DNA of 8,028 nucleotides, from assembly GCA_021847125.1 (NCBI GenBank), contig JAJZUK010000040.1:1-8028 (forward strand), in the 5' to 3' direction. A model generated the notes under the pieces. That model searched no databases. It worked only from the letters and a program-made list of their open reading frames with translations, and had not been told where the DNA came from. A program made the position numbers and the translations under genes. Positions 1-7,492 of this stretch are shown piece after piece; position 1 is the first letter of the stretch, and the number at the start of each line of letters is the position of its first letter. The DNA comes from Pseudomonadota bacterium (GTDB lineage: Bacteria; Pseudomonadota; Gammaproteobacteria; Burkholderiales; SG8-39).

Positions 1-1
1 C

Positions 2-1600
2 GGGATCAAGAAGGACGTCGCCGAGATCAAGTTCCTCATCCACGATCTTCGTGTCGAGGGCTTTTTCAACGAGATCCTGCATTACCACGTCACGCTCAAC
101 ACCGACCTCGAAATCTACAACATCGAGCAGGCGCAGGTACTGCACGCGGCGGATGTGCAGGAACTGAAGTCCAAGCTCGGCGCCGCGCGCAAGGCGTTCC
201 AGGACTACTCCAACGCGGTAAAAAGCTTCTCGCCGGACCGGACCATCCTGCTGCTCGGCCGGCGCTACGTCGACACCATCCACGACACCTGCCATCTCAT
301 CCTCAGCCCGCTGTGGGGGCGGTCGGATCAGGTGCTCAGCTTCCTGCCGCAAGAGGCGCGCTCGGTGCGCTCGCGGCGCCACTACCGCAACTGCATCAGC
401 TGGCTTTACGGCGTGCATCTGCGCATTGCGGCGTTTCGCGAGGAATCGAATGACGCCAGCGCCCAGGTGGAGTTCGACATCGCCGAGGACGTGCGCGATT
501 TCACGCTCGATGTCGTGCGCGGCTATGTGGTCGAGAAGTCCGAGGCCCGCGTGGAATTGCTGCTCGAGCGCATGGACCCTGCGGTGATTGTCGGCAGGCG
601 CCAGCGTTTTCGCCGCATGTACTTCAACCTGGTCATGAACGCCGTCGACGCCATGAGCGGGCGCAAGGCCGGTGCGGTCCACGTGAGCAGCGTCATCGAA
701 GGCGAGCGCGTCGCGCTGCGCGTACGCGACGACGGCGTGGGCATGACCCCGGAGAAGATCGCGCAGCTGCTCTCCGACCGCCAAACGCTGGATGGCGAGA
801 TCCACTCGCTCGGTTTCGTGTTCGTGCGCCAGACGGTCGCCGAGTTCGGCGGCGAACTCGCAATAGAGAGCACGCCCGGCAAGGGCACGACCGTGACGCT
901 GCGCCTGCCTTACCAAAACGGCAAGATTCTCGCGCCCGATCCGACCTACCGCAGCAGGTATCGCCTGCCCGAGAAATACCGCTCCCTGCCGATCGAGCCC
1001 GATACGGCGCAGGCTGCAGCGGCGAGTGCGGCCACCGCCAGCGCGGCCGCAGCGGCGCCCGCTGCGCGCGAGGAGACGCCGGCCGGCAAGGACAAGGAGG
1101 AGGAGCGCGCCTGCGGCAGGCTGCTGTTCGAGGCCTACCGGAAGTCCCGCGCCCAGTTCCCCGGGTGCATCTTCGCCATGGCGATCACCGAGGACAACCG
1201 GGTCGAGATGTTCACGCACAAGCCCTACGAGCGCGACTGGAACATTTCGCACGAAGACCTGTCGCCGATGCACTACCAGGCGACGTTTCGCGGTCGCATC
1301 GAGGAGGACGAGCTCAAGGCGCCGATCGTGATCCTCAAGCCGCCGCAGAGTCTCAGCGAGTACTTCGACTTCAAGGAAGTGCCCGAAACCGAGCGAGGAC
1401 TCGAGCGCTATACGCGCATGGTGCGCGACGAGGGCATTCGAATCGCGCGCAAGCTCATCGCGACCGGACTAGCCCCGCAGATCCAGGTGCTCCTGTCCGG
1501 CGCAAATCAGTTCTTCCCCTCCACCCCGGAGTTCCACGGGACCACGCCGTTCGCGCTCGAACTGCTGGCGCGCCAGACGCTGTCCGCAGGCGAGCGCTAG
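2..1600 (+). CDS. Sensor histidine kinase-like protein with GHKL ATPase domain and unrecognised C-terminal domain (5' partial)
   Basis: The reading frame is open from the left edge and ends at TAG 1598-1600, giving 532 visible residues. The true start lies outside the window, and the GTG at 155 is an internal codon. Visible residues 1-90 look helical and charged, with no membrane segment. A GHKL ATPase domain spans about residues 155-303: N-box around [10 protein letters not shown] (Asn209 and Asn213), G1 box DDGVGM (residues 243-248) and a GKGT motif (293-296). This is the ATP-binding fold of histidine kinases. The phosphoacceptor is not obvious; IHDTCH (His94) is about 115 residues before the N-box, a normal distance, but the motif is not canonical. 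An Ala-rich linker (about 336-355) leads to a C-terminal region of about 165 residues that I cannot assign. No response regulator is visible nearby. The ATPase fold is secure. Autokinase activity and the signal sensed are inference. A non-kinase GHKL ATPase is the main alternative. Confidence 0.8.
   Translation, partial: GIKKDVAEIKFLIHDLRVEGFFNEILHYHVTLNTDLEIYNIEQAQVLHAADVQELKSKLGAARKAFQDYSNAVKSFSPDRTILLLGRRYVDTIHDTCHLILSPLWGRSDQVLSFLPQEARSVRSRRHYRNCISWLYGVHLRIAAFREESNDASAQVEFDIAEDVRDFTLDVVRGYVVEKSEARVELLLERMDPAVIVGRRQRFRRMYFNLVMNAVDAMSGRKAGAVHVSSVIEGERVALRVRDDGVGMTPEKIAQLLSDRQTLDGEIHSLGFVFVRQTVAEFGGELAIESTPGKGTTVTLRLPYQNGKILAPDPTYRSRYRLPEKYRSLPIEPDTAQAAAASAATASAAAAAPAAREETPAGKDKEEERACGRLLFEAYRKSRAQFPGCIFAMAITEDNRVEMFTHKPYERDWNISHEDLSPMHYQATFRGRIEEDELKAPIVILKPPQSLSEYFDFKEVPETERGLERYTRMVRDEGIRIARKLIATGLAPQIQVLLSGANQFFPSTPEFHGTTPFALELLARQTLSAGER
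1007..1066 (+). other. Alanine-rich interdomain linker coding segment
   Basis: This stretch of the kinase-like gene encodes about 20 residues that are nearly all Ala with a few Ser, Thr, Gln and Pro. It is followed by a charged Lys/Glu segment. It separates the ATPase domain from the unrecognised C-terminal domain and reads as a flexible linker. The GC-rich repetitive codons (gcg, gcc, gca) may also make its length vary between related strains, which is inference. Confidence 0.6.
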
Positions 1601-1654
1601 CGCCGACGACCCTGCGCAGGCCGGCTTCTAGCCTCATTCAAGGCCTTAATAGGC

Positions 1655-1660
1655 TATACT
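1655..1660 (+). promoter_or_regulatory. Possible -10 element of a gltA promoter
   Basis: TATACT matches five of six bases of the sigma-70 -10 consensus and lies in the most AT-rich patch of the 215-base gap before gltA. No good -35 hexamer is seen 16-18 bases upstream, so the promoter would be weak or activator-dependent. If it is used, transcription would begin near 1667 and leave a leader of about 150 bases containing the direct repeat at 1676-1717. Confidence 0.3.
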
Positions 1661-1675
1661 TACACCCCTTGCGGA

Positions 1676-1717
1676 GCCTGATTCGCGCACGCGCGGGGCC
1701 TGGCTCGCGCACGCGCG
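1676..1717 (+). repeat. Imperfect tandem direct repeat, 22-base period, in the gltA leader
   Basis: Two 20-base units, 1676-1695 and 1698-1717, agree at 18 of 20 positions. They share GCCTG, then two differing bases (AT versus GC), then the 13-base core TCGCGCACGCGCG. The period is 22 bases, about two helical turns. The repeat lies between the possible -10 and the gltA ribosome-binding site. It could be a paired protein-binding site or a chance duplication in GC-rich DNA; the sequence does not decide. Confidence 0.6.
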
Positions 1718-1802
1718 ACAGCGCCGGGGCGCGGCCCGCTGCGGCGTTCGGGGCAGTTACGCCACCGTTGCGCAAGTTCCAGTGCTGTTATTCCACCGAG
1801 GC

Positions 1803-1809
1803 AAAGGAG
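1803..1809 (+). promoter_or_regulatory. Ribosome-binding site of gltA (decides the start)
   Basis: AAAGGAG is a strong Shine-Dalgarno match. Three in-frame candidate starts follow closely: ATG 1810, GTG 1813 and ATG 1816. Only 1816 has a normal spacing (6 bases); ATG 1810 directly abuts the ribosome-binding site. The start is therefore placed at 1816. Confidence 0.75.
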
Positions 1810-1815
1810 ATGGTG

Positions 1816-3120
1816 ATGGATCCTACTGGTAAAGCCACGCTCAATTACGGCGCTGGAAAGTCGATCGAGTTTCCGGTGTTCAGCGGCAGCATCGGTCCCG
1901 CTGTCATCGATATCCGCTCGCTTTACGGCAAGACCGGCCTGTTCACCTACGACACCGGATTCCTGTCGACCGCGGCCTGCAGTTCGAAGATCACCTATAT
2001 CGACGGCGACAAAGGCGAGCTGATGTATCGCGGCTACCCGATCGAACAGATCGCGGGGCAGTGCGATTTCCTCGAAACCTGCCACTTGCTGCTGTATGGC
2101 GAGTTGCCGAACAAGGACCAGAAAAAGGAATTCGTCGACCTGGTGACGCATCACACCATGGTGAACGAACAAATGCAGTTCTTCATGCGCGGTTTCCGCC
2201 GCGACGCGCATCCGATGGCGGTGCTGACCGGGCTGGTGGGCGCGATGTCGGCGTTCTATCACGACTCCCTCGACATCAATAATCCGAAGGACCGCGACAT
2301 CTCGGCGATACGGCTGATCGCGAAAATGCCGACGCTGGTCGCGATGTCGTACAAATACTCCATGGGGCAGCCATACATCTATCCGCGCAACGATCTGTCC
2401 TACACGGCCAATTTCCTGCGCATGATGTTCGGCACGCCGTGCGAGGAATACAAGCCCAATGACGTCGTGGTGCGTGCGCTCGACCGCATATTCATCCTGC
2501 ATGCCGACCACGAGCAGAACGCTTCGACCTCCACCGTGCGCCTGTGCGGTTCGTCCGGAACGAATCCGTTTGCCGCGATCGCGGCCGGCGTCGCCTGCCT
2601 GTGGGGGCCGGCGCACGGCGGCGCGAACGAGGCTTGTCTGAACATGCTGCAGGAAATCCAGGCGCAGGGCGGGGCGGCCAAGCTCGGCGAGTTCGTCGCC
2701 AAGGCGAAGGATCCGAACTCGGGCACGCGCCTGATGGGTTTCGGGCACCGCGTGTACAAGAACTACGATCCGCGCGCCAAGCTCATGCGCGAAACCTGCT
2801 ACGAGGTGCTGGGCGAACTGGGCCTGGAAAACGATCCCTTGTTCAAGCTCGCGATGGCGCTGGAAAAGGTCGCGCTCGAAGACGAATACTTCGTCAAGCG
2901 CAAACTCTACCCGAACGTCGATTACTACTCGGGCATCGTGCAGAAGGCGCTCGGTATCCCGGTGTCGATGTTCACCGGCATCTTCTCGCTCGCGCGCACG
3001 GTGGGCTGGATCGCGCAGTGGCAGGAAATGATCACCGATCCGGAATACAAGATCGGCCGGCCGCGCCAGCTCTACAACGGACCCACCCGGCGCGACGTAG
3101 CGCCTATCGACAAACGCTGA
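1816..3120 (+). CDS. gltA: Citrate synthase, type II
   Basis: This 434-residue protein condenses oxaloacetate with acetyl-CoA to citrate in the cytoplasm, the entry step of the TCA cycle. The length matches the 427-437 residues usual for bacterial type II enzymes, and long stretches resemble E. coli GltA from memory. The catalytic triad is visible: His267 in GPAHGGANE, His311 in [14 protein letters not shown] and Asp369 in YPNVDYYSG. The oxaloacetate-site segment [12 protein letters not shown] is at 227-238. Cys209 in FGTPCEEY sits where E. coli GltA has Cys206, next to the NADH allosteric site, so hexamers inhibited by NADH are likely (inference from the family). The start at 1816 is chosen for its AAAGGAG site and the N-terminal match. 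The frame is open upstream into the previous gene, but that extension has no family counterpart. sucA begins 12 bases after the stop, so the two are probably cotranscribed and translationally coupled. Confidence 0.97.
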   Translation: MDPTGKATLNYGAGKSIEFPVFSGSIGPAVIDIRSLYGKTGLFTYDTGFLSTAACSSKITYIDGDKGELMYRGYPIEQIAGQCDFLETCHLLLYGELPNKDQKKEFVDLVTHHTMVNEQMQFFMRGFRRDAHPMAVLTGLVGAMSAFYHDSLDINNPKDRDISAIRLIAKMPTLVAMSYKYSMGQPYIYPRNDLSYTANFLRMMFGTPCEEYKPNDVVVRALDRIFILHADHEQNASTSTVRLCGSSGTNPFAAIAAGVACLWGPAHGGANEACLNMLQEIQAQGGAAKLGEFVAKAKDPNSGTRLMGFGHRVYKNYDPRAKLMRETCYEVLGELGLENDPLFKLAMALEKVALEDEYFVKRKLYPNVDYYSGIVQKALGIPVSMFTGIFSLARTVGWIAQWQEMITDPEYKIGRPRQLYNGPTRRDVAPIDKR

Positions 3121-3132
3121 AGAGCGGCCCTC

Positions 3133-5988
3133 ATGCTGAAACAGTTCCAGAGCAACTCCTACCTGTTCGGCGGCAACGCGCCTTACATCGAGGATCTGTA
3201 CGAGTCCTACCTCGACAATCCGGGCTCGGTGCCGGATCAGTGGCGCGAATATTTCGACCAGATGCAGCTCGTGCCCGGGCCGGGCAAGCAAGCCGAGGCG
3301 CGCGACGTGGCGCACGCCCCGATCGTCGAATCCTTCGCGCAGCGCGCGAAGCAGGGCACGCTGCGCCCGTCGGCGACGCAGACCGACCTGACGATCGCGC
3401 GCAAGCAGGTCTATGTGCAGCAGCTCATCGCCGCCTACCGCAACCTCGGTTCGCGCTGGGCTCAGCTCGATCCGCTCAAGCGCCAGGAGCGCCCGCAGAT
3501 CCCGGAACTGGAGCCGGCGTTCTACGATCTGACCGAAACCGACATGGATACGCAGTTCGACGCGGCGAGCCTGTACTTCGGCCGGGAGCGCATGACCTTG
3601 CGCGAAATCATCAAGGGGCTGCGCGAGACCTACTGCGGCACCGTCGGGATCGAACACATGTACATCACCGATCCTGCGCAAAAGCGCTGGGTGCAGCAGC
3701 GCTTCGAGTCGATACGCTCCGTGCCCACGTTTTCGGCAGACACCAAAAAGCACGTGCTGGACCGCCTTACCGCGGCCGAGACCCTGGAGAAGTACCTGCA
3801 CACGCGCTATGTAGGGCAAAAACGCTTCTCGCTCGAAGGCGGGGAGAGCGTGATCCCCTGCGTGGACGAGCTGATCCAGCGCAGCGGCAGCCAGGGCGTG
3901 CAGGAGATCGTCATCGGCATGGCGCATCGCGGACGCCTCAACGTGCTGGTCAACGTGCTCGGCAAGATGCCCAAGGACCTGTTCGCCGAATTCGAAGGCA
4001 TCCATGCCGACGACATGCATTCGGGCGACGTCAAATACCACAAGGGCTTCTCCTCCGACGTATCCACCCCGGGCGGCCCGGTGCACCTGTCGCTCGCGTT
4101 CAACCCTTCGCACCTGGAAATCGCCAATCCGGTGGTCGAGGGCTCGGTGCGCGCGCGCCAGCGCCGCCGCGGCGACAAGGACGGAACCCAGGTCATTTCC
4201 ATCCTGCTGCACGGCGACGCCGCGTTTGCCGGGCAGGGGGTGGTGATGGAGACGCTCAACCTGTCGAATACGCGCGGCTACGGCACCGGCGGCACGGTGC
4301 ACGTGGTGATCAACAACCAGATCGGCTTCACCACTTCCGACCCGCGCGATTCGCGCTCGACGCTGTATTGCACCGACGTCGCCAAAATGGTGGAAGCGCC
4401 GATTTTCCACGTCAACGGCGACGATCCGGACGCGGTGGTGCTGGCGACCCAGATCGCGCTCGATTTCCGCATGGAGTTCCACCGCGACGTCGTGGTGGAC
4501 ATCGTGTGCTTTCGCAAGCTCGGGCACAACGAGCAGGACACGCCTTCGGTGACCCAGCCGCTGATGTACAAGCGGATTGCCGCGCATCCGGGCACGCGCA
4601 AGCTGTATGCCGACAAGCTGGCCGCGCAGGGCGTCATTGCCGCCGGCGATGCCGACGAGCTGATCCGGAGCATGCGCACCGCGCTCGATGCCGGCCAACA
4701 TACTGCCGATCCGGTGATTTCCAATTTCAAGAGCCAGTATGCGGTCGACTGGGTGCCGTTCCTCGACCGCAAATGGACCGACGCCGCCGATACCGCGGTG
4801 CCGCTGGCCGAGCTGCAGCGCGCGGCGCAGCGCATCACCGCCGTGCCCGCCGATTTCAAGCTGCACCCGCTGGTGGAGAAAGTCGTCGCCGACCGCAAGG
4901 CCATGGGCGAGGGCCGGCTGCCGGTAGACTGGGGCATGGCCGAACATTTCGCCTATGCGACGCTGGTCGCAAGCGGCTATGCGGTGCGCCTCTCCGGCCA
5001 GGATTCCGGGCGCGGCACGTTCGTCCACCGCCATGCCGTGCTGCACGACCAGAACCGCGAGAAATGGGATTCCGGCACCTACGTCCCGCTGCAGCACATC
5101 AGCGAGAAGCAGGCGCCGTTCACCGTGATCGATTCGGTGCTGTCGGAGGAGGCGGTGCTGGGTTTCGAATACGGCTACGCCACGGCCGAGCCCAACGAAC
5201 TCGTCATCTGGGAAGCGCAATTCGGCGATTTCGCCAACGGCGCCCAGGTGGTGATCGACCAGTTCATTTCCTCGGGCGAAACCAAATGGAACCGGGTGTG
5301 CGGCCTGGTGCTGATGCTGCCGCACGGCTTCGAAGGCCAGGGGCCGGAGCATTCGTCGGCGCGCCTGGAGCGCTATCTGCAGCTGTGCGCCGAGCACAAC
5401 ATGCAGGTGGTGGTGCCGTCGAATGCCGCGCAAATGTTCCACTTGCTGCGGCGGCAGATGATCCGGCTGTTCCGTAAACCGCTGATCATCATGACGCCCA
5501 AGTCGCTGCTGCGCAACAAAGAGGCGATGTCGCCGCTGTCGGAATTTGCGAAAGGCCAGTTCCACACCATCATCGGCGAGACCGAGCAGCTCGACCCGGA
5601 ATCGGTGAAACGCATCATCTGCTGCAGCGGCAAGGTCTATTATGAGCTGGTGGCGGAGCGGCGCGAGCGCGATCTCAAGGGCACGGCCATCGTGCGCATC
5701 GAGCAGCTGTATCCGTTCCCGCACAAGGCGTTTGCGGCGGAAATGAAGCGCTACCCGAATGCGACCCAGGTGGTGTGGTGCCAGGAAGAGCCGCAGAACC
5801 AGGGCGCCTGGTACCAGACGCGGCATTATTTCGTCGAGAATATGCGCGAGGAACAGAAGTTGTTCTACGCCGGCCGGGCCTCATCGGCCGCGCCCGCGGT
5901 CGGCTATTACGCCAAGCACCAGGAGCAGCAGAAGGCGCTGGTCGCCGCGGCATTCGGCAAGTTCAAGGGGCCTGCGCCGTGGAATTAG
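3133..5988 (+). CDS. sucA: 2-oxoglutarate dehydrogenase E1 component (thiamine diphosphate-dependent)
   Basis: This 951-residue protein (E. coli SucA has 933) decarboxylates 2-oxoglutarate on thiamine diphosphate and passes the succinyl group to the lipoyl arm of SucB. Residues 5-43 (SNSYLFGGNAPYIEDLYE and following) are the conserved N-terminal segment of the family. The thiamine diphosphate/Mg motif runs from GDAAFAGQG (361-369, Asp362) to INNQIGF (393-399, Asn395). His265 in GMAHRGRLN and His303 in GDVKYH match the E. coli active-site His260 and His298 with a constant offset of five; His740 in GQGPEHSSAR is a further conserved active-site histidine. The pyrimidine-binding transketolase-like domain covers about 595-790, and the OGDH C-terminal domain runs to about 945. 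No frameshift or missing residue is seen. The ribosome-binding site is weak (GAAGAG overlapping the gltA stop), which suggests coupling to gltA. Also called odhA in betaproteobacteria. Confidence 0.97.
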   Translation: MLKQFQSNSYLFGGNAPYIEDLYESYLDNPGSVPDQWREYFDQMQLVPGPGKQAEARDVAHAPIVESFAQRAKQGTLRPSATQTDLTIARKQVYVQQLIAAYRNLGSRWAQLDPLKRQERPQIPELEPAFYDLTETDMDTQFDAASLYFGRERMTLREIIKGLRETYCGTVGIEHMYITDPAQKRWVQQRFESIRSVPTFSADTKKHVLDRLTAAETLEKYLHTRYVGQKRFSLEGGESVIPCVDELIQRSGSQGVQEIVIGMAHRGRLNVLVNVLGKMPKDLFAEFEGIHADDMHSGDVKYHKGFSSDVSTPGGPVHLSLAFNPSHLEIANPVVEGSVRARQRRRGDKDGTQVISILLHGDAAFAGQGVVMETLNLSNTRGYGTGGTVHVVINNQIGFTTSDPRDSRSTLYCTDVAKMVEAPIFHVNGDDPDAVVLATQIALDFRMEFHRDVVVDIVCFRKLGHNEQDTPSVTQPLMYKRIAAHPGTRKLYADKLAAQGVIAAGDADELIRSMRTALDAGQHTADPVISNFKSQYAVDWVPFLDRKWTDAADTAVPLAELQRAAQRITAVPADFKLHPLVEKVVADRKAMGEGRLPVDWGMAEHFAYATLVASGYAVRLSGQDSGRGTFVHRHAVLHDQNREKWDSGTYVPLQHISEKQAPFTVIDSVLSEEAVLGFEYGYATAEPNELVIWEAQFGDFANGAQVVIDQFISSGETKWNRVCGLVLMLPHGFEGQGPEHSSARLERYLQLCAEHNMQVVVPSNAAQMFHLLRRQMIRLFRKPLIIMTPKSLLRNKEAMSPLSEFAKGQFHTIIGETEQLDPESVKRIICCSGKVYYELVAERRERDLKGTAIVRIEQLYPFPHKAFAAEMKRYPNATQVVWCQEEPQNQGAWYQTRHYFVENMREEQKLFYAGRASSAAPAVGYYAKHQEQQKALVAAAFGKFKGPAPWN

Positions 5989-6038
5989 CCGCAGTGGCTC
6001 CAGCAGCAAGGGATTTTCTGTAGTATTTTGGGCTGGAA

Positions 6039-6061
6039 GCCGCTGCAAGTTTTGCGGCGGC
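6039..6061 (+). other. Strong potential RNA hairpin in the sucA-sucB gap
   Basis: GCCGCTGCAA (6039-6048) can pair with TTGCGGCGGC (6052-6061) over 10 base pairs, with one G-U wobble and a 3-base GTT loop. No T-run follows, so it is not an intrinsic terminator. A role in RNA stability or processing between the E1 and E2 messages is possible but not shown. Confidence 0.5.
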
Positions 6062-6083
6062 CGAGCGGAAGTGAAATTACCGG

Positions 6084-6106
6084 GCGCGAACCGCGCACTT
6101 GTTTTT
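6084..6106 (+). terminator. Terminator-like hairpin with T-rich tail between sucA and sucB
   Basis: GCGCG (6084-6088) and CGCGC (6092-6096) form an all-G/C 5-base-pair stem with an AAC loop. Two bases later comes TTGTTTTT (6099-6106). This has the form of a short intrinsic terminator or attenuator. The stem is short, so partial read-through is more likely than full termination, and sucB needs either read-through or its own promoter. Confidence 0.3.
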
Positions 6107-6111
6107 GCAGT

Positions 6112-6141
6112 ACGCCGGCGCAGGGTTACCCGACGCCGGCG
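6112..6141 (+). repeat. Paired 8-base palindromes (CGCCGGCG) just upstream of the sucB ribosome-binding site
   Basis: ACGCCGGCG occurs at 6112-6120 and 6133-6141, 21 bases apart. The core CGCCGGCG is self-complementary, so the copies are both direct and inverted repeats. As RNA they could pair into an 8-base-pair stem; inside it GGG (6123-6125) and CCC (6129-6131) could pair around a TTA loop after a 2x2 mismatch. The structure ends 12 bases before GGAG and might affect ribosome access. As DNA they could be a two-turn-spaced protein site. Confidence 0.5.
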
Positions 6142-6153
6142 AAAAAACTGAAC

Positions 6154-6157
6154 GGAG
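6154..6157 (+). promoter_or_regulatory. Ribosome-binding site of sucB
   Basis: GGAG lies 5 bases before ATG 6163. It supports that start over the in-frame ATG at 6028, whose extra 45 codons would run through the hairpin region and have no counterpart in E2 proteins. Confidence 0.7.
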
Positions 6158-6162
6158 CCGTC

Positions 6163-7419
6163 ATGTTAGTCGAAGTGAAAGTACCGCAGCTGTCGGAGTC
6201 GGTGGCCGAGGCGACCCTGCTCAGCTGGCACAAGAAGGTGGGCGACGCCGTCGCCCGCGACGAAAACCTCATCGACGTCGAGACCGACAAGGTGGTGCTG
6301 GAGTTGCCGGCGCCCGCGGGCGGCGTCATCACCCAGATCATCAAAGCCGACGGCGGCACCGTGGTGTCGGGCGAAGTCATCGCCGTGATCGATACTGCGG
6401 CGGACTCCTCCGCGGCCGTGGCCAAGGCGGCCGAGCGGCCGGCGCCGCCGGTGGCGCAGGCGGCCAAGCAGCTCGCCGAACAGAGCAATCTGATGCCGGC
6501 GGCGCGCAAGCTGGTCGAGGACCACAAACTGGATTCCAAGGCGATCAGCGGCAGCGGCCGCGACGGTCGCGTGACCAAGGCCGATGTGATTGCACACCTG
6601 GAAGGCGGCGCGGCGCCTAGCCCCGCGGCGACGGTTTCGGCTCCCGCTGCGGCCGCAGCGGCACGGCCGGCTCTGCCCGGCGTGCCGGCGCCGATCAACG
6701 TGGACAAGCTGCTTACCGACCGGCCGGAGCAGCGCGTGCCGATGTCGCGCCTGCGCGCGCGCGTGGCCGAACGCCTGCTGCAGTCGCAGGCGACCGCTGC
6801 GATCCTCACCACGTTCAACGAAGTCAACATGCAGCCGGTGATGGATCTGCGCGCGAAGCACAAGGACAAGTTCGAAAAAGAACACGGCGTGAAGCTCGGC
6901 TTCATGTCCTTCTTCGTCAAGGCCGCGGTATATGCGCTGAAAAAATACCCCATCGTCAACGCCTCGGTCGACGGCAATGAAATCGTCTATCACGGCTATT
7001 TCGACATCGGCGTCGCGGTGGGCAGCCCGCGCGGCCTGGTGGTGCCGGTGCTGCGCGACGCCGACCAGATGAGTTTCGCCCAGATCGAGAAGACGATCGC
7101 CGACCTCGGCAAGCGCGCCGGCGAAGGCAAGCTTTCGATGGAAGAGCTCACCGGCGGCACGTTCTCCATCTCCAACGGCGGCGTGTTCGGTTCGATGCTG
7201 TCGACGCCGATCATCAATCCGCCGCAGTCGGCCATCCTCGGCATCCATGCCACCAAGGAGCGCGCCGTGGTCGAACACGGGCAGATCGTGATCCGGCCGA
7301 TGAACTACTTCGCGCTGTCCTACGATCATCGCATCATCGACGGGCGCGAGGCGGTGCTGTCGCTGGTCGCGATGAAGGAGGCGCTGGAAGATCCGCTGCG
7401 GCTGCTGCTCGAATTATAG
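6163..7419 (+). CDS. sucB: Dihydrolipoyllysine-residue succinyltransferase, E2 of the 2-oxoglutarate dehydrogenase complex
   Basis: This 418-residue protein (E. coli SucB has 405) forms the core of the complex and transfers the succinyl group from its lipoyl arm to CoA. Domains in order: a lipoyl domain at 2-77 with the lipoylated Lys43 in ETDKVVLE; an Ala/Pro-rich linker to about 107; a peripheral-subunit-binding domain at about 109-146 (NLMPAARKLVEDHKL onward) that holds E3; a second Ala/Pro linker at about 149-178; and the acyltransferase domain at about 187-418 with the catalytic motif SYDHRIIDGREAV (His389, Asp393). A single lipoyl domain and the SESVAEATLLSW start favour a 2-oxoglutarate rather than a pyruvate E2, as does the sucA neighbour. 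Codon 2 and the last codon are both TTA, a leucine codon absent from gltA and almost all of sucA. The 174-base gap before it is long for an E1-E2 pair. Also called odhB. Confidence 0.97.
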   Translation: MLVEVKVPQLSESVAEATLLSWHKKVGDAVARDENLIDVETDKVVLELPAPAGGVITQIIKADGGTVVSGEVIAVIDTAADSSAAVAKAAERPAPPVAQAAKQLAEQSNLMPAARKLVEDHKLDSKAISGSGRDGRVTKADVIAHLEGGAAPSPAATVSAPAAAAAARPALPGVPAPINVDKLLTDRPEQRVPMSRLRARVAERLLQSQATAAILTTFNEVNMQPVMDLRAKHKDKFEKEHGVKLGFMSFFVKAAVYALKKYPIVNASVDGNEIVYHGYFDIGVAVGSPRGLVVPVLRDADQMSFAQIEKTIADLGKRAGEGKLSMEELTGGTFSISNGGVFGSMLSTPIINPPQSAILGIHATKERAVVEHGQIVIRPMNYFALSYDHRIIDGREAVLSLVAMKEALEDPLRLLLEL

Positions 7420-7492
7420 GAAGCGATGAAGCGCCGCGCGCCGGCACCAGACAGCCTGCGCAAGGTCCCCGCGGTCAACCAGAGTCCCCATC
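7420..7492 (+). other. Short spacer between sucB and lpdA
   Basis: These 73 bases separate the sucB stop from the lpdA start. I see no clear promoter or terminator. An AGGAAG at the sucB stop precedes an ATG at 7426, but the frame it opens overlaps lpdA and looks like a shadow. The lpdA start itself has only a weak purine stretch, AGAG, at 7481-7484. Confidence 0.5.

Noticed and set aside
1611..1646. Possible terminator after the kinase-like gene (palindrome CCTGCGCAGG and AGGCC/GGCCT pairing)
   Set aside because: The stems are short, the loops badly sized, and no T-run follows.
1725..1738. Small G/C hairpin in the gltA leader
   Set aside because: Only four base pairs can form; such stems are expected by chance in sequence this GC-rich.
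1165..1815. An N-terminal extension of gltA reaching back into the kinase-like gene
   Set aside because: The open frame is continuous, but citrate synthases have no such extension, and a strong ribosome-binding site places the start at 1816.
2544..5477. A 977-residue + strand open frame overlapping gltA and sucA
   Set aside because: It lies out of frame over two well-conserved genes and is Arg/Ala/Gly-rich, as expected for a GC-rich shadow frame.
1660..5826. A 1388-residue antisense open frame across gltA and sucA
   Set aside because: Its codons are exactly in register with the sense codons of both genes. It is open because TTA, CTA and TCA are not used there. gltA and sucA happen to share a frame. 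The translation is rich in His, Arg, Leu and Ala with no recognisable domain.
6028..6162. A 45-codon N-terminal extension of sucB
   Set aside because: It has no family counterpart and runs through the hairpins; GGAG lies 5 bases before ATG 6163, where the lipoyl domain begins.
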